From Bacillota bacterium (GTDB lineage Bacteria; Bacillota; Clostridia; Clostridiales; Clostridiaceae): a stretch of DNA of 12,142 nt. The stretch lies in NCBI GenBank assembly GCA_023435985.1, contig JAEZKY010000159.1:1-12142 (forward strand). Direction: 5' to 3'. The notes beneath the pieces were generated by a model. It was not told the origin of the DNA. It was given only the letters and a program-made list of their open reading frames with translations, and made no database searches. Position numbers and translations under genes: made by a program. Positions 1 through 6,994 of the stretch are shown here, in pieces (positions within the stretch are counted from its first letter, which is position 1; each line of letters starts with the position of its first letter).

Positions 1-2
1 GT

Positions 3-26
3 TATATATATATATATATATATATA
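3..26. repeat. (TA)12 dinucleotide tract
   Basis: Twelve uninterrupted TA units lie at the left edge of the window. Tracts like this change length by replication slippage and are common between genes in AT-rich clostridial DNA. No function can be assigned, and the copy number may be an assembly or culture variable. Confidence 0.9.
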
Positions 27-112
27 TGGATATCCAACTTTAAAACTATACTTATAACTAATATTTTTTATAAGTTAAGGTAACAAACAAAGTAGTGACA
101 AGTTACAAATGA

Positions 113-400
113 AAAGTAATAAATCAAGTCTTTGGTTTGCTTATTTATTTTCAATATGCAATAAAATATGAAGTAAATTGACAAACATATTGGGATAATA
201 ATTATGGGAAAAACTATACAAATAAGAATATTTTAGGTACAGCAGTTATTGGAGTACATCCAGTAGGTTCTGAATATAACGATCCATCGAATTATCCAAT
301 AAGAGTAAAGGTAAAAAATCTAGGTTATGATAAAAAAATAAATGTTAGATATACTGAGAATGATTGGAAAGATAATAATTTTGAGGCTAACTACAATTAT
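113..400 (+). pseudogene. Decayed starch-binding (CBM21/CBM53-like) module fragment
   Basis: One frame reads FQYAIKYEVN, then a TGA stop at 179-181, then QTYWDNNYGKNY, and stays open to a TGA at 401-403. The sequence around the stop is the classic C-terminal motif of CBM21/CBM53 starch-binding modules (YEVNGQxYWDNNxGxNY), and the TGA stands exactly where the motif has glycine, so a single GGA-to-TGA change explains it. The residues after it (VKVKNLGYDKKINVRYTENDW) look like the first strands of a second such module, so the intact parent probably carried tandem modules, as secreted clostridial amylases do. There is no start codon with a ribosome binding site, upstream frames are full of stops, and no catalytic domain is present. 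I see the motif and the stops directly; the family call rests on motif recall and the parent enzyme is inferred. Confidence 0.7.
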
Positions 401-403
401 TGA

Positions 404-683
404 TTGAATTTATTAAGGGGAGATTGGGTAGAGATACCTAGTCTACCTTTTAATCAATGTTTAAAAATCCATGAAAATATATTTCTATTGATTCTAATAC
501 AAGTACTATGTATGCGTGCATATGAACCTCTAAAAAGTCCTAAGAAATTTTATAAAATTTTTATAAATGCTTTAAAATAATTTTAATATTGGATTGTAGA
601 ATAATCTCATAGCCAATTAGTGTGCTTAAAAAAGCGAATGAAGAAAAGTTCTCTTTAAATAGAATAGGCAGGACTTTTAATGA
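404..683. other. Stretch without a supported gene
   Basis: The frame that follows the starch-binding remnant stays open to 577, but the translation has no start signal and no recognisable motif. A 16-base AT-only perfect palindrome at 545-560 is the only structure I see, and it is compositionally expected. The DNA is probably decayed flank of the pseudogene plus the upstream region of marR. Confidence 0.6.
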
Positions 684-712
684 TTTACAATCTAAGATTT
701 CACGCTTATACT
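684..712 (+). promoter_or_regulatory. Sigma-A promoter of the marR gene
   Basis: A -35 box TTTACA (684-689) and a -10 box TATACT (707-712) are separated by exactly 17 bases. Transcription would start near 719, inside the palindrome at 713-734, which suits repression by a protein bound over the start point. Confidence 0.75.
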
Positions 713-734
713 AATAGGTAGAAGTATACCTATT
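713..734. promoter_or_regulatory. Palindromic operator, probable MarR autoregulatory site
   Basis: A perfect inverted repeat, AATAGGTA, six bases, TACCTATT, begins directly after the -10 box and ends 18 bases before the ATG of the MarR gene. Size, symmetry and position match operators of autoregulated MarR proteins. The core AGGTAGAnGTnTACnTA (716-732) recurs upstream of the next gene at 1245-1261. Binding by this MarR protein is inference. Confidence 0.7.
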
Positions 735-752
735 TAAGTGAGGATGATTGTT

Positions 753-1199
753 ATGAATAAAAGAGAATGGGAATATCCCTATGACCTATTTATAAAAAGT
801 ATTGCTCAAAAAATACGCAGCATCAATGATAAGAAATTGAAGGAGTATAATTTGTCCTCGTCTCAAGCTTCATTGCTTGAGATCCTTGAACGAGGAGTAA
901 GAAACGGTGAGGAGATAACCCGTAAGAATATGGAAAAACTTCTTAAGCTGAAGGGACCATCCATAACAAATTTAATTAATGGTTTGAAAAGCAAAGGCTA
1001 TATAATACGAAGCACTGGGGTTACTGATGCCCGAACATTTCAAATAGAAATTACGCCCAAGGGCTACCAACTGGTACGGGAAATGGAAGAAGTATTTGGA
1101 GAGACAGAGCAGCAGATGCTAAAGGGTATGACTGAAGAGGAGAAAAAAGTTTTCTTAGATTTACTTATTAGAGCTTATAAAAATTTGGGTGGGGACTAG
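753..1199 (+). CDS. MarR-family winged-helix transcriptional regulator
   Basis: A 148-residue protein of usual MarR length. It would act as a cytoplasmic dimer that binds a palindromic operator and is released by a small ligand. An N-terminal helix (about 6-30) is followed by the helix-turn-helix region: LSSSQASLLEIL, then ITRKNMEKLLKLKGPSITNLINGLKSKGYI, with the recognition helix around PSITNLINGL. The wing carries the family signature as DARTFQIEITPKG. The last 45 residues form the C-terminal dimerisation helices. I place the start at ATG 753 because GAGG at 740-743 lies nine bases upstream; GTG 738 and ATG 744 are in frame but lack a spaced ribosome binding site. A promoter and an inverted repeat sit just upstream, so autoregulation is likely, and a terminator follows. 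The next gene has a related operator and is the likely target. The ligand cannot be read from the sequence. Confidence 0.9.
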   Translation: MNKREWEYPYDLFIKSIAQKIRSINDKKLKEYNLSSSQASLLEILERGVRNGEEITRKNMEKLLKLKGPSITNLINGLKSKGYIIRSTGVTDARTFQIEITPKGYQLVREMEEVFGETEQQMLKGMTEEEKKVFLDLLIRAYKNLGGD

Positions 1200-1209
1200 G
1201 TATAAAATA

Positions 1210-1232
1210 AAAAAAGCGTACTTTGCTTTTTT
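1210..1232 (+). terminator. Rho-independent terminator after marR
   Basis: Stem AAAAAAGC / GCTTTTTT (1210-1217 with 1225-1232) around a seven-base loop, ten bases after the marR stop. The right arm itself supplies the T tract. This suggests marR and the downstream phosphotransferase gene have separate promoters, though read-through is possible because the stem has only two G-C pairs. Confidence 0.65.
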
Positions 1233-1234
1233 AT

Positions 1235-1263
1235 TTAACACATTAGGTAGATGTCTACATAAA
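1235..1263 (+). promoter_or_regulatory. Second MarR-type palindrome with weak overlapping promoter
   Basis: The imperfect palindrome TTAgGTAGAtgTCTACaTAA (1243-1262) shares the core AGGTAGAnGTnTACnTA with the marR operator, 14 identical bases in 17. A poor promoter overlaps it: TTAACA (1235-1240), a 17-base spacer, CATAAA (1258-1263). If this is the promoter, a bound repressor would sit between and over its two boxes. The palindrome is seen directly; the promoter assignment is weak, and transcription could start elsewhere in the 140 bases before the gene. Confidence 0.55.
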
Positions 1264-1400
1264 TGTTAAGTGCATTATCTCTGAAACAGTACAAAATTGT
1301 TAAGTGGTATAGCATAAGTGTTAATAAAGTCAATTTGCAGGAAATAATGTAATAACCATAAGTTTTACAGCTTAGATATAGAATAAAGGAGATAGTAACT

Positions 1401-3956
1401 ATGACAAATTATATAAAAAAATTAAAAGAGTTAAATAAAGATTCATTATTTGAGGCAGGAGGCAAGGGAGCTAACCTTGGCGAACTTATAAATGCTGGGC
1501 TTCCTGTACCACCGGGTTTTGTGGTTACAACAAATGCATATGGTGTTCATCTTGAGGCATCAGGATTAAAGGAAAAGATAGTAAGTAAGCTTAGAAACCT
1601 GGAAATAGGTGATATTAAGAGAGTGGAGGAGGCAAGTGCATGTATTTCATCCTGGATTGAGGAAGCCGCTATGCCTAATATAATTGAAAAGGAGCTGGGA
1701 AGAGCTTATGACAGCTTATGCTATGAAGTTAAGGGTAATGGAAAATTGGCTGTAGCAGTACGCTCAAGCGCCACTGCAGAGGATTTGCCCACAGCTTCAT
1801 TTGCAGGGCAGCATGAAACCTATTTGGGGGTATATGGGAAAAGGGCCGTGTTTGAACATGTAAAAAAATGCTGGGCAAGTCTTTGGTCTCCTCAGGCAAT
1901 AACATATCGAATGAGCATGGATTTTGATCATCTTAAGGTTGATCTGGCAGTAGTTATACAAGCAATGATACCATCAGAGGCTGCAGGGGTAATGTTCACT
2001 GCCAATCCTGTAAGCGGAAATAAGGATGAGATAATGATAAGTGCAGGGTATGGTCTTGGAGAAGCTGTTGTAAGTGGATTAATAACTCCAGATTCCTTCA
2101 TTCTGACCAAAGAAGGAAATGTGAAAGAAAAGATACTTGGTTCAAAGGCGATTCGTATCAGGCTTACCGAAAACGGCACAGTTACAGAAAAGGTTCATCA
2201 ATCAAAGCGTGAGATTTACTGTCTTGAGGAGAAAGAACTAATGCAGCTTAAAACCTTAGCACAGCTTGTCGAGAGACATTATGGCAGCTATCAAGATACT
2301 GAATGGGCGCTCTCAAATGGAAGAATTTATCTTTTACAGGCAAGGCCTATTACTACAATAATTAGTGATAATGAGGCGTGTACTTACGAGAATTTTGATA
2401 TACTTGAACCTAATGATAAGATAATATATCAGGGTAAAAAAGCTCCGTTAGCTTTTCAAAGTTTGGTAGAACACACTCCATATCCACATACACCTTTGGA
2501 TTTTGCATGTTTCAGACATTTCTATAGTGGTATAAATACTTCTTTTGCAGAGGCAGGGCTTTCTCTTCCCAAGGAGAAAAACAAACCTGTTGAAAGAGAA
2601 AGTGGTTGTGTGGCTTTAAGTTATAGTGGACCAACAATCTCTGTCGCTACTTTATGGAAAGCACCAACAAACTTAATTAAGAATTTATTCGTTAAATCTC
2701 AATATTCTGCTGAGGATTTAAAAAAAGAAATAGACGCTTGGATCAAAAAAACTGAGGTTGAAGTGAAGCCGGCAAAGGATGCAGGAAAGCTTGTAAAGCT
2801 TATTGAAGAAGCACTTAAGGATTATGAAAGTTTCGTTTATAAAAGATTTTCTGTTGTAGGCATGCCTAGTGAACTCACTGAATATAAGTTTACAAAACTC
2901 ATTAAGAAAGCTGTAGGAAAAGAAAGATCTCAAGAGTTAAAGGAAAACCTTCAAAGAGCTCTGCTCTTTAAAACGGCTCTTCAGAATAAAGCATTGCTTA
3001 GAATGGCTCATGTAATAGCAGTAAACGGAAAGGACAGTAAGGCTTATAAGGAAGAATTGAAAGGTTTTTTAGAGGAATTTGGAGAAAGACCAGCAGTCGG
3101 TGCGGGACGTATGTTATCGCCAGATACATGGAAGGAAAAACCAGAACTGCTTGACGATATTATTGATGCATTGCTTTGTGATACTACGGATAATAATCCG
3201 GAAGAAAGCTTTAAAAAACAAGAAGATGCTTATTTGGCTGCAAGAGAAACCATAAAAAAAGGATTGAAACCGGCAGATTATAAAAAGTTTATTGAAATCC
3301 TAGATAAGATAAGAAGCACAACAATTATCAGAGAAGAAAGTGTTTTTTATTTGGAGAAGGTGGCCGGCTGTTTGCATAGAATTGCATTAAAGCTTGGAAG
3401 GCTTCTTGAAAAAGAAGGGGTTATTGATAAAGAACAAGATGTATTTTTTATTTTTCTTGAGGAGTTGAGATTAGCAGCTTCAGGGAAAATAAAGCTTGGA
3501 GAAAAGATTGAGAAGAGAAAAAATGCCTTCGAAAGGGTATATGCTGCTCATAATAATGGAGTGCATTGGTTCTTTTCCACAGGTTCTTTTCCGATATTTG
3601 AAACAAAGCAAAAAAAAGAACAGAAGGAAACTTCTAATTGCATCAAGGGAAGTGCTGCAAGTAAAGGGATATACGAAGGTAAGGTATGTATAGTAAAGAG
3701 TCCAGCTGAATTCAAAAAGCTAAAAAAAGGTGATGTACTTGTTTCAACCTATACCTCTCCAATATGGACACCGCTTTTTAAAGTGGCAGGTGCGGCGGTT
3801 ACTGAAATAGGAAGCGCAAGTTCACATGCAGCTATTGTAGCAAGAGAATATGGTATTCCTGCTGTTGTAGCTATTGATACCGCTACAAGCTTACTTAGAG
3901 ATGGGCAAAAAATACGGGTAGATGGCACAAATGGAATTATAACTTTGTTGGATTAG
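1401..3956 (+). CDS. PEP-synthase-like dikinase, rifampin phosphotransferase architecture
   Basis: An 851-residue cytoplasmic enzyme in three parts. Residues 1-320 are a PPDK/PEP-synthase ATP-grasp domain: GGKGANLGEL with K22, AVRSSATAEDLP with R121, SGLITPDSF, and QDTEW...LLQARPITT with E301, Q313 and R315. Residues about 330-740 are a long central domain. Residues about 750-851 are the swivelling phosphohistidine domain, with SSHAAIVAREYGIPAVV and catalytic His809. There is no C-terminal PEP/pyruvate TIM barrel, and the His domain comes last. This is the layout of rifampin phosphotransferase (Listeria RPH, about 867 residues; Bacillus YvkC), where ATP phosphorylates a histidine that hands phosphate to the drug in the central domain. 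The central motif EEFGERPAVGAGRMLSPDTW differs from the GMRCAGEIDLTxxRW stretch I recall from RPH, so the acceptor may not be rifampin. AAAGGAG nine bases before ATG 1401 fixes the start. Automated annotation would probably say PEP synthase; I consider that name misleading. The MarR-type operator upstream suggests inducible expression. Confidence 0.85.
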   Translation: MTNYIKKLKELNKDSLFEAGGKGANLGELINAGLPVPPGFVVTTNAYGVHLEASGLKEKIVSKLRNLEIGDIKRVEEASACISSWIEEAAMPNIIEKELGRAYDSLCYEVKGNGKLAVAVRSSATAEDLPTASFAGQHETYLGVYGKRAVFEHVKKCWASLWSPQAITYRMSMDFDHLKVDLAVVIQAMIPSEAAGVMFTANPVSGNKDEIMISAGYGLGEAVVSGLITPDSFILTKEGNVKEKILGSKAIRIRLTENGTVTEKVHQSKREIYCLEEKELMQLKTLAQLVERHYGSYQDTEWALSNGRIYLLQARPITTIISDNEACTYENFDILEPNDKIIYQGKKAPLAFQSLVEHTPYPHTPLDFACFRHFYSGINTSFAEAGLSLPKEKNKPVERESGCVALSYSGPTISVATLWKAPTNLIKNLFVKSQYSAEDLKKEIDAWIKKTEVEVKPAKDAGKLVKLIEEALKDYESFVYKRFSVVGMPSELTEYKFTKLIKKAVGKERSQELKENLQRALLFKTALQNKALLRMAHVIAVNGKDSKAYKEELKGFLEEFGERPAVGAGRMLSPDTWKEKPELLDDIIDALLCDTTDNNPEESFKKQEDAYLAARETIKKGLKPADYKKFIEILDKIRSTTIIREESVFYLEKVAGCLHRIALKLGRLLEKEGVIDKEQDVFFIFLEELRLAASGKIKLGEKIEKRKNAFERVYAAHNNGVHWFFSTGSFPIFETKQKKEQKETSNCIKGSAASKGIYEGKVCIVKSPAEFKKLKKGDVLVSTYTSPIWTPLFKVAGAAVTEIGSASSHAAIVAREYGIPAVVAIDTATSLLRDGQKIRVDGTNGIITLLD

Positions 3957-3989
3957 ATAATGGGTGGTAGTCACTTAAGTATAATAAGG

Positions 3990-4029
3990 AAAGTGGTAGA
4001 TAGTTAACTTGATAACTATTTACCACTTT
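3990..4029. terminator. Long stem-loop between convergent genes, probable bidirectional terminator
   Basis: Seventeen paired positions (3990-4006 with 4013-4029, one G-T wobble) around the six-base loop ACTTGA. It lies 33 bases after the phosphotransferase stop and 29 bases after the lysP stop on the other strand. Neither side has a clean T tract, so it may terminate inefficiently or protect both 3' ends. Confidence 0.65.
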
Positions 4030-4058
4030 CTCCATAACTGAAATATTATTTACAAGAG

Positions 4059-5516
4059 CTACATGATATTTTCTTCATCTTCTTTTTTTATATCATTTTC
4101 ATAATAATTTAAATCAACTTCATCTAAAGGAATAACTTTAGTTTTATGTTTTACCTTATACCATACATATAAGATAATGAATAGTGGAATTCCAATATAA
4201 GAAGCAATCAATCCCTGCCAGTCAACGCCATCAGGTTTTATACATGAATAGCCTTGTCCAAGGATGATTATTATACACATTAATAGTGCTAATATAGGTC
4301 CAAACGGATATAAACTTGCTTTATATTTTAAGCTTCCTAAATCTTTTCCTTGATAAACAAATGCTTTTCTAAATCTATAGTGACATACAGCTATTCCAAC
4401 CCAAGCTATAAATCCTGCAAGACCTGATGCAGCAACTATCCATACATAAACTGTACTTTCTGCGTAAATACCAGTTAAAAAACAAAGAGAAGCTACTAGT
4501 GTAGTTAAAATTAATGCATTTATAGGTACACCACGTTTATTAGTTTTAGCAAATAATTTAGGCGCCATACCCTCTTTAGCCATTGAATAAAGCATTCTGC
4601 TTGATGCATACATTCCTGAATTACCAGCAGATAATACAGAAGTTAATATAATTGCATTCATCAACGAAGCAGCTCCAGCTACACCAGCTTTTTCAAATAC
4701 CATTGTAAATGGACTAGTATCTACACTTGCTTCAGTAAATGGAATAATAGCACCAAGTATTATTATTGTCCCTAAATAGAATATTAGAATTCTCCAGAAT
4801 ATAGACTTTATAGCTTTTGGTATTGTTTTTTCAGGGTTCTCACTTTCACCTGCAGCAATTCCTATAAGCTCAGTTCCTTGAAATGAGAAACCTGCAATTA
4901 AAAATATAGCAAAAATAGATTTTATGCCATCATGAAATGGGCCATCAGCTATAAAATAGTTGTGAAAACCGATATTATCGCCACCCATTATACCAACAAT
5001 CATCAAAATTCCAATTATTAAAAATATAATTACAGTAACTACTTTAATACCAGCAAACCAATATTCAGATTCACCATATGCTTTTGATGAAAGAACATTT
5101 AAGCCTACAATTATAACTAAAAATATTACGCTCCAAATTAGTCCGCTAACATTAGGAAACCAGTACTTCATGATTAAAGAACCAGCAACCATTTCAGCAG
5201 CTACGGTAATAGCCCAGTTGTACCAATAGTTCCAACCAAGTGCAAAGCCTAAAGCAGGATCTATAAATTTAGTGGCATAAGTACTAAAGGAACCTGATAT
5301 TGGCATATGAGTGGCCATTTCTCCTAGACTGGTTATTAAGAAGTATACCATAAGACCTATTATTGCATATGCTAATAATGCACCTCCAGGACCAGCTTGA
5401 TTCAAGGTGTCTCCCATAGCAAGAAATATTCCTGTTCCGATTGAACCACCTAAAGCAATCATGTTCAAATGTCTTGCACTTAGACCTCTTTTAAGTTCGT
5501 TATTTTTTTCATCCAT
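4059..5516 (-). CDS. lysP: Lysine-specific permease LysP, amino acid transporter (APC superfamily)
   Basis: A 485-residue membrane protein of the amino acid transporter family, matching E. coli LysP (489 residues) along its whole length as I remember it. It imports lysine with protons across the cytoplasmic membrane. The N-terminus reads LKRGLSARHLNMIALGGSIGTGIF, with the unwound substrate-binding loop GSIGTG (24-29) of helix 1. Further family blocks are GSFSTYATKFIDPALGFALGWNYWYNW, GFSFQGTELIGIAAGESENP and SAGNSGMYASSRMLYSMAKEG. Hydrophobic segments fit twelve membrane helices, and the tail from about 455 is polar. AAGGAG twelve bases before ATG 5516 supports the start. A lysine riboswitch and terminator lie in the leader, which independently supports lysine as substrate. 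The gene is transcribed alone, divergent from an amino acid ABC operon. Confidence 0.93.
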   Translation of the reverse strand: MDEKNNELKRGLSARHLNMIALGGSIGTGIFLAMGDTLNQAGPGGALLAYAIIGLMVYFLITSLGEMATHMPISGSFSTYATKFIDPALGFALGWNYWYNWAITVAAEMVAGSLIMKYWFPNVSGLIWSVIFLVIIVGLNVLSSKAYGESEYWFAGIKVVTVIIFLIIGILMIVGIMGGDNIGFHNYFIADGPFHDGIKSIFAIFLIAGFSFQGTELIGIAAGESENPEKTIPKAIKSIFWRILIFYLGTIIILGAIIPFTEASVDTSPFTMVFEKAGVAGAASLMNAIILTSVLSAGNSGMYASSRMLYSMAKEGMAPKLFAKTNKRGVPINALILTTLVASLCFLTGIYAESTVYVWIVAASGLAGFIAWVGIAVCHYRFRKAFVYQGKDLGSLKYKASLYPFGPILALLMCIIIILGQGYSCIKPDGVDWQGLIASYIGIPLFIILYVWYKVKHKTKVIPLDEVDLNYYENDIKKEDEENIM

Positions 5517-5585
5517 TTTATGTCGACTCTCCTTATGATATTAATATACATAAGCAAGTAACTAAGATAATAAATATTTAAGCAA

Positions 5586-5619
5586 TAAAAAAAGTGCCAT
5601 GAAAGCATGTTCATAGCAC
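5586..5619 (-). terminator. Riboswitch-controlled terminator in the lysP leader
   Basis: On the minus strand a ten-pair stem, GTGCTATGAA / TTCATGGCAC (5610-5619 with 5594-5603, one G-T wobble), is followed directly by seven T (5593-5587). It lies between the lysine aptamer and lysP, where an L-box expression platform belongs, so lysine binding should favour termination. I did not identify the antiterminator strand. Confidence 0.85.
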
Positions 5620-5671
5620 AAATACGAAAATTATATATCAACAATATAATAAATCACGCATATTTACATTG

Positions 5672-5837
5672 AAAATAGCTCTCCACAAATCACTTGTGAC
5701 AGTTCTATGCATATTCTACATAAAACCAGCAAATAGTATTAAAGCAATTTACTATTTACTTCGGCGAAAGTTCCTTTCGTATTATTTCATTATGCTTGTG
5801 CCAATAATACTACTCTTAAATTTCGCGCCTCTATCTT
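5672..5837 (-). promoter_or_regulatory. Lysine riboswitch (L box) aptamer
   Basis: Read on the minus strand, the leader carries the L-box landmarks in order: GATAGAGGCGCGA at the 5' end, AGAGTAGTATT, AAAGGAACTTTCGCCGAAG, GCTGG, GAACTGTCAC, and GGAGAGCTATTTT at the 3' end. AAGATAG at the 5' end pairs with CTATTTT at the 3' end to close helix P1. The 166 bases are close to the usual L-box size. The aptamer binds lysine and here would repress transcription of lysP through the terminator downstream. Confidence 0.92.
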
Positions 5838-5863
5838 AGTCATCTACCTATTAATTTACAATA

Positions 5864-5892
5864 ATTATCTAATAAAATTAAGAATAAGTCAA
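5864..5892 (-). promoter_or_regulatory. Sigma-A promoter of lysP
   Basis: On the minus strand, TTGACT (5892-5887), a 17-base spacer and GATAAT (5869-5864). Transcription would start near 5857, about 20 bases before the riboswitch, giving a leader of about 340 bases. Confidence 0.85.
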
Positions 5893-6022
5893 TATTTATA
5901 ATATTTTATACAAAAAATTAAATAATAGATATTTAAAATAAAACGTTGATATTTGGAAAATTAATAACATATGGTTTAGTAAAATGATAAAAAGTTTACA
6001 AATAGCCACGAAAAGTATTTAA

Positions 6023-6051
6023 TTGACAATAATATGGGGTGAGGTTATAAT
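6023..6051 (+). promoter_or_regulatory. Perfect consensus sigma-A promoter of the amino acid ABC operon
   Basis: TTGACA (6023-6028), a 17-base spacer and TATAAT (6046-6051): both boxes match the consensus completely. Initiation should be strong and start near 6058. This makes control after initiation likely, in line with the terminator 28 bases further on. I see nothing else in 5893-6022. Confidence 0.88.
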
Positions 6052-6085
6052 TCAGTATAGAAATGTTTATCATAAGATGACAATG

Positions 6086-6122
6086 GGGTCAGCTTTGCAA
6101 AGGAGAAGTTGACTCTTTTTTT
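6086..6122 (+). terminator. Leader terminator, possible attenuator, ahead of the ABC operon
   Basis: GGGTCAGCTT (6086-6095) pairs with AAGTTGACTC (6106-6115) over ten positions with two G-T wobbles. Seven T (6116-6122) follow. It sits between the promoter and the first gene, so any transcript reaching the operon must read through it. The loop contains AAAGGAG. The upstream leader is only about 28 bases, too short for a known amino acid riboswitch or T box. A four-pair hairpin TGAC / GTCA (6078-6081 with 6088-6091) would compete with the left arm. Confidence 0.75.
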
Positions 6123-6152
6123 GAAAAATTTAATTTGAGGGGGATTATTTTT

Positions 6153-6986
6153 ATGAAAAAATTAAAAAACATAATTGCAGTAGCTTTATGTTTAGCAACT
6201 ATTACTGTATTAGGCGCTTGTGGTTCTAAAAGTGGAAGCGATGAAAAGATATTACGTGTAGGAACAGAAGGAGCATCTGCACCATTTAACTGGACACAAA
6301 CTGATAATTCAAATAATGCAGTACAAATTAATGGTACAAATGAATATGCAAATGGATATGATTTAATGATTGCACAAAAAATTGCAGATAAAATCGGTTA
6401 TAAATTAGAAGTACATAAAATGGACTTTGATGGCTTAATTCCGGGTGTAAGTTCTGGCAAAATTGATGTTGCAATTGCACAAATGAGCATTACAAAAGAA
6501 CGTATGCAGAGTGTAGATTTTTCAGATCCATATTATAAAGCTAATATTGTAGCACTTACAAAGAAAGGAACTACTTATGAAAATGCTAAAAGTGTTTCGG
6601 ATTTAAAGGGAGCTACTTGTACATCTCAGCTAAGTACAGTTTGGTATGATATGCTAAAGCAAATTCCAGATGCTAAAATCCAACCTGCTATGGATACTGT
6701 ACCTTCACTAATAGTAGCACTTGCATCAGGTAAAATTGATGTTGTTACAATGGATAAGCCTACAGCAATGGCAGCAGTTCATTCAAATCCAGATTTGGTT
6801 ATGATAAATCCTGATGGCGATAATGGATTTAAAGCTTCGGACGAAGATGTAAATATTGGTATTGCTATTAAAAAGGGAAATAAAGAATTAACTGACAAAA
6901 TTAATAAGGCAATTTCAGAAATTTCAGAAGAAGATCGTAACAAAATGATGGAAGAGGCTATTAAAGATCAACCATTATCAAAATAA
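6153..6986 (+). CDS. Polar amino acid ABC transporter substrate-binding lipoprotein
   Basis: A 277-residue extracellular solute-binding protein of family 3 (SBP_bac_3). A lipoprotein signal peptide (MKKLKN, hydrophobic core, lipobox VLGAC) gives lipidation at Cys23, so the protein is anchored on the outer face of the membrane. The mature part has the usual two-lobe signatures: ILRVGTEGASAPFNW, NGYDLMIAQKIADKIGYKLEV, DFDGLIPGVSSGKIDVAIAQMSITKERMQSVDFSDPYY, and near the second hinge LIVALASGKIDVVTMDKPTA. ATG 6153 is chosen over TTG 6135 because GAGGGGG precedes it by about ten bases and the signal peptide starts there. It captures an amino acid for the permease and ATPase encoded next. Specificity cannot be read directly. 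The neighbouring lysP suggests a cationic amino acid, but only by association. Confidence 0.93.
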   Translation: MKKLKNIIAVALCLATITVLGACGSKSGSDEKILRVGTEGASAPFNWTQTDNSNNAVQINGTNEYANGYDLMIAQKIADKIGYKLEVHKMDFDGLIPGVSSGKIDVAIAQMSITKERMQSVDFSDPYYKANIVALTKKGTTYENAKSVSDLKGATCTSQLSTVWYDMLKQIPDAKIQPAMDTVPSLIVALASGKIDVVTMDKPTAMAAVHSNPDLVMINPDGDNGFKASDEDVNIGIAIKKGNKELTDKINKAISEISEEDRNKMMEEAIKDQPLSK

Positions 6987-6994
6987 CAATTAAA

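Noticed and set aside
545..560. Sixteen-base perfect palindrome AAATTTTATAAAATTT
   Set aside because: It consists only of A and T in very AT-rich DNA and is not tied to a promoter or gene.
1928..2179. Open frame of 83 codons on the minus strand inside the phosphotransferase gene
   Set aside because: It is antisense to the conserved ATP-grasp coding sequence, lacks a ribosome binding site and resembles no family.
1401..3956. Naming the gene ppsA (PEP synthase)
   Set aside because: The C-terminal PEP/pyruvate-binding barrel is missing and the phosphohistidine domain is last instead of in the middle.
6063..6080. Five-codon reading frame MFIIR in the ABC operon leader as a leader peptide
   Set aside because: No ribosome binding site precedes it within the predicted transcript, which starts only about five bases upstream, and there is no run of a regulatory amino acid codon.
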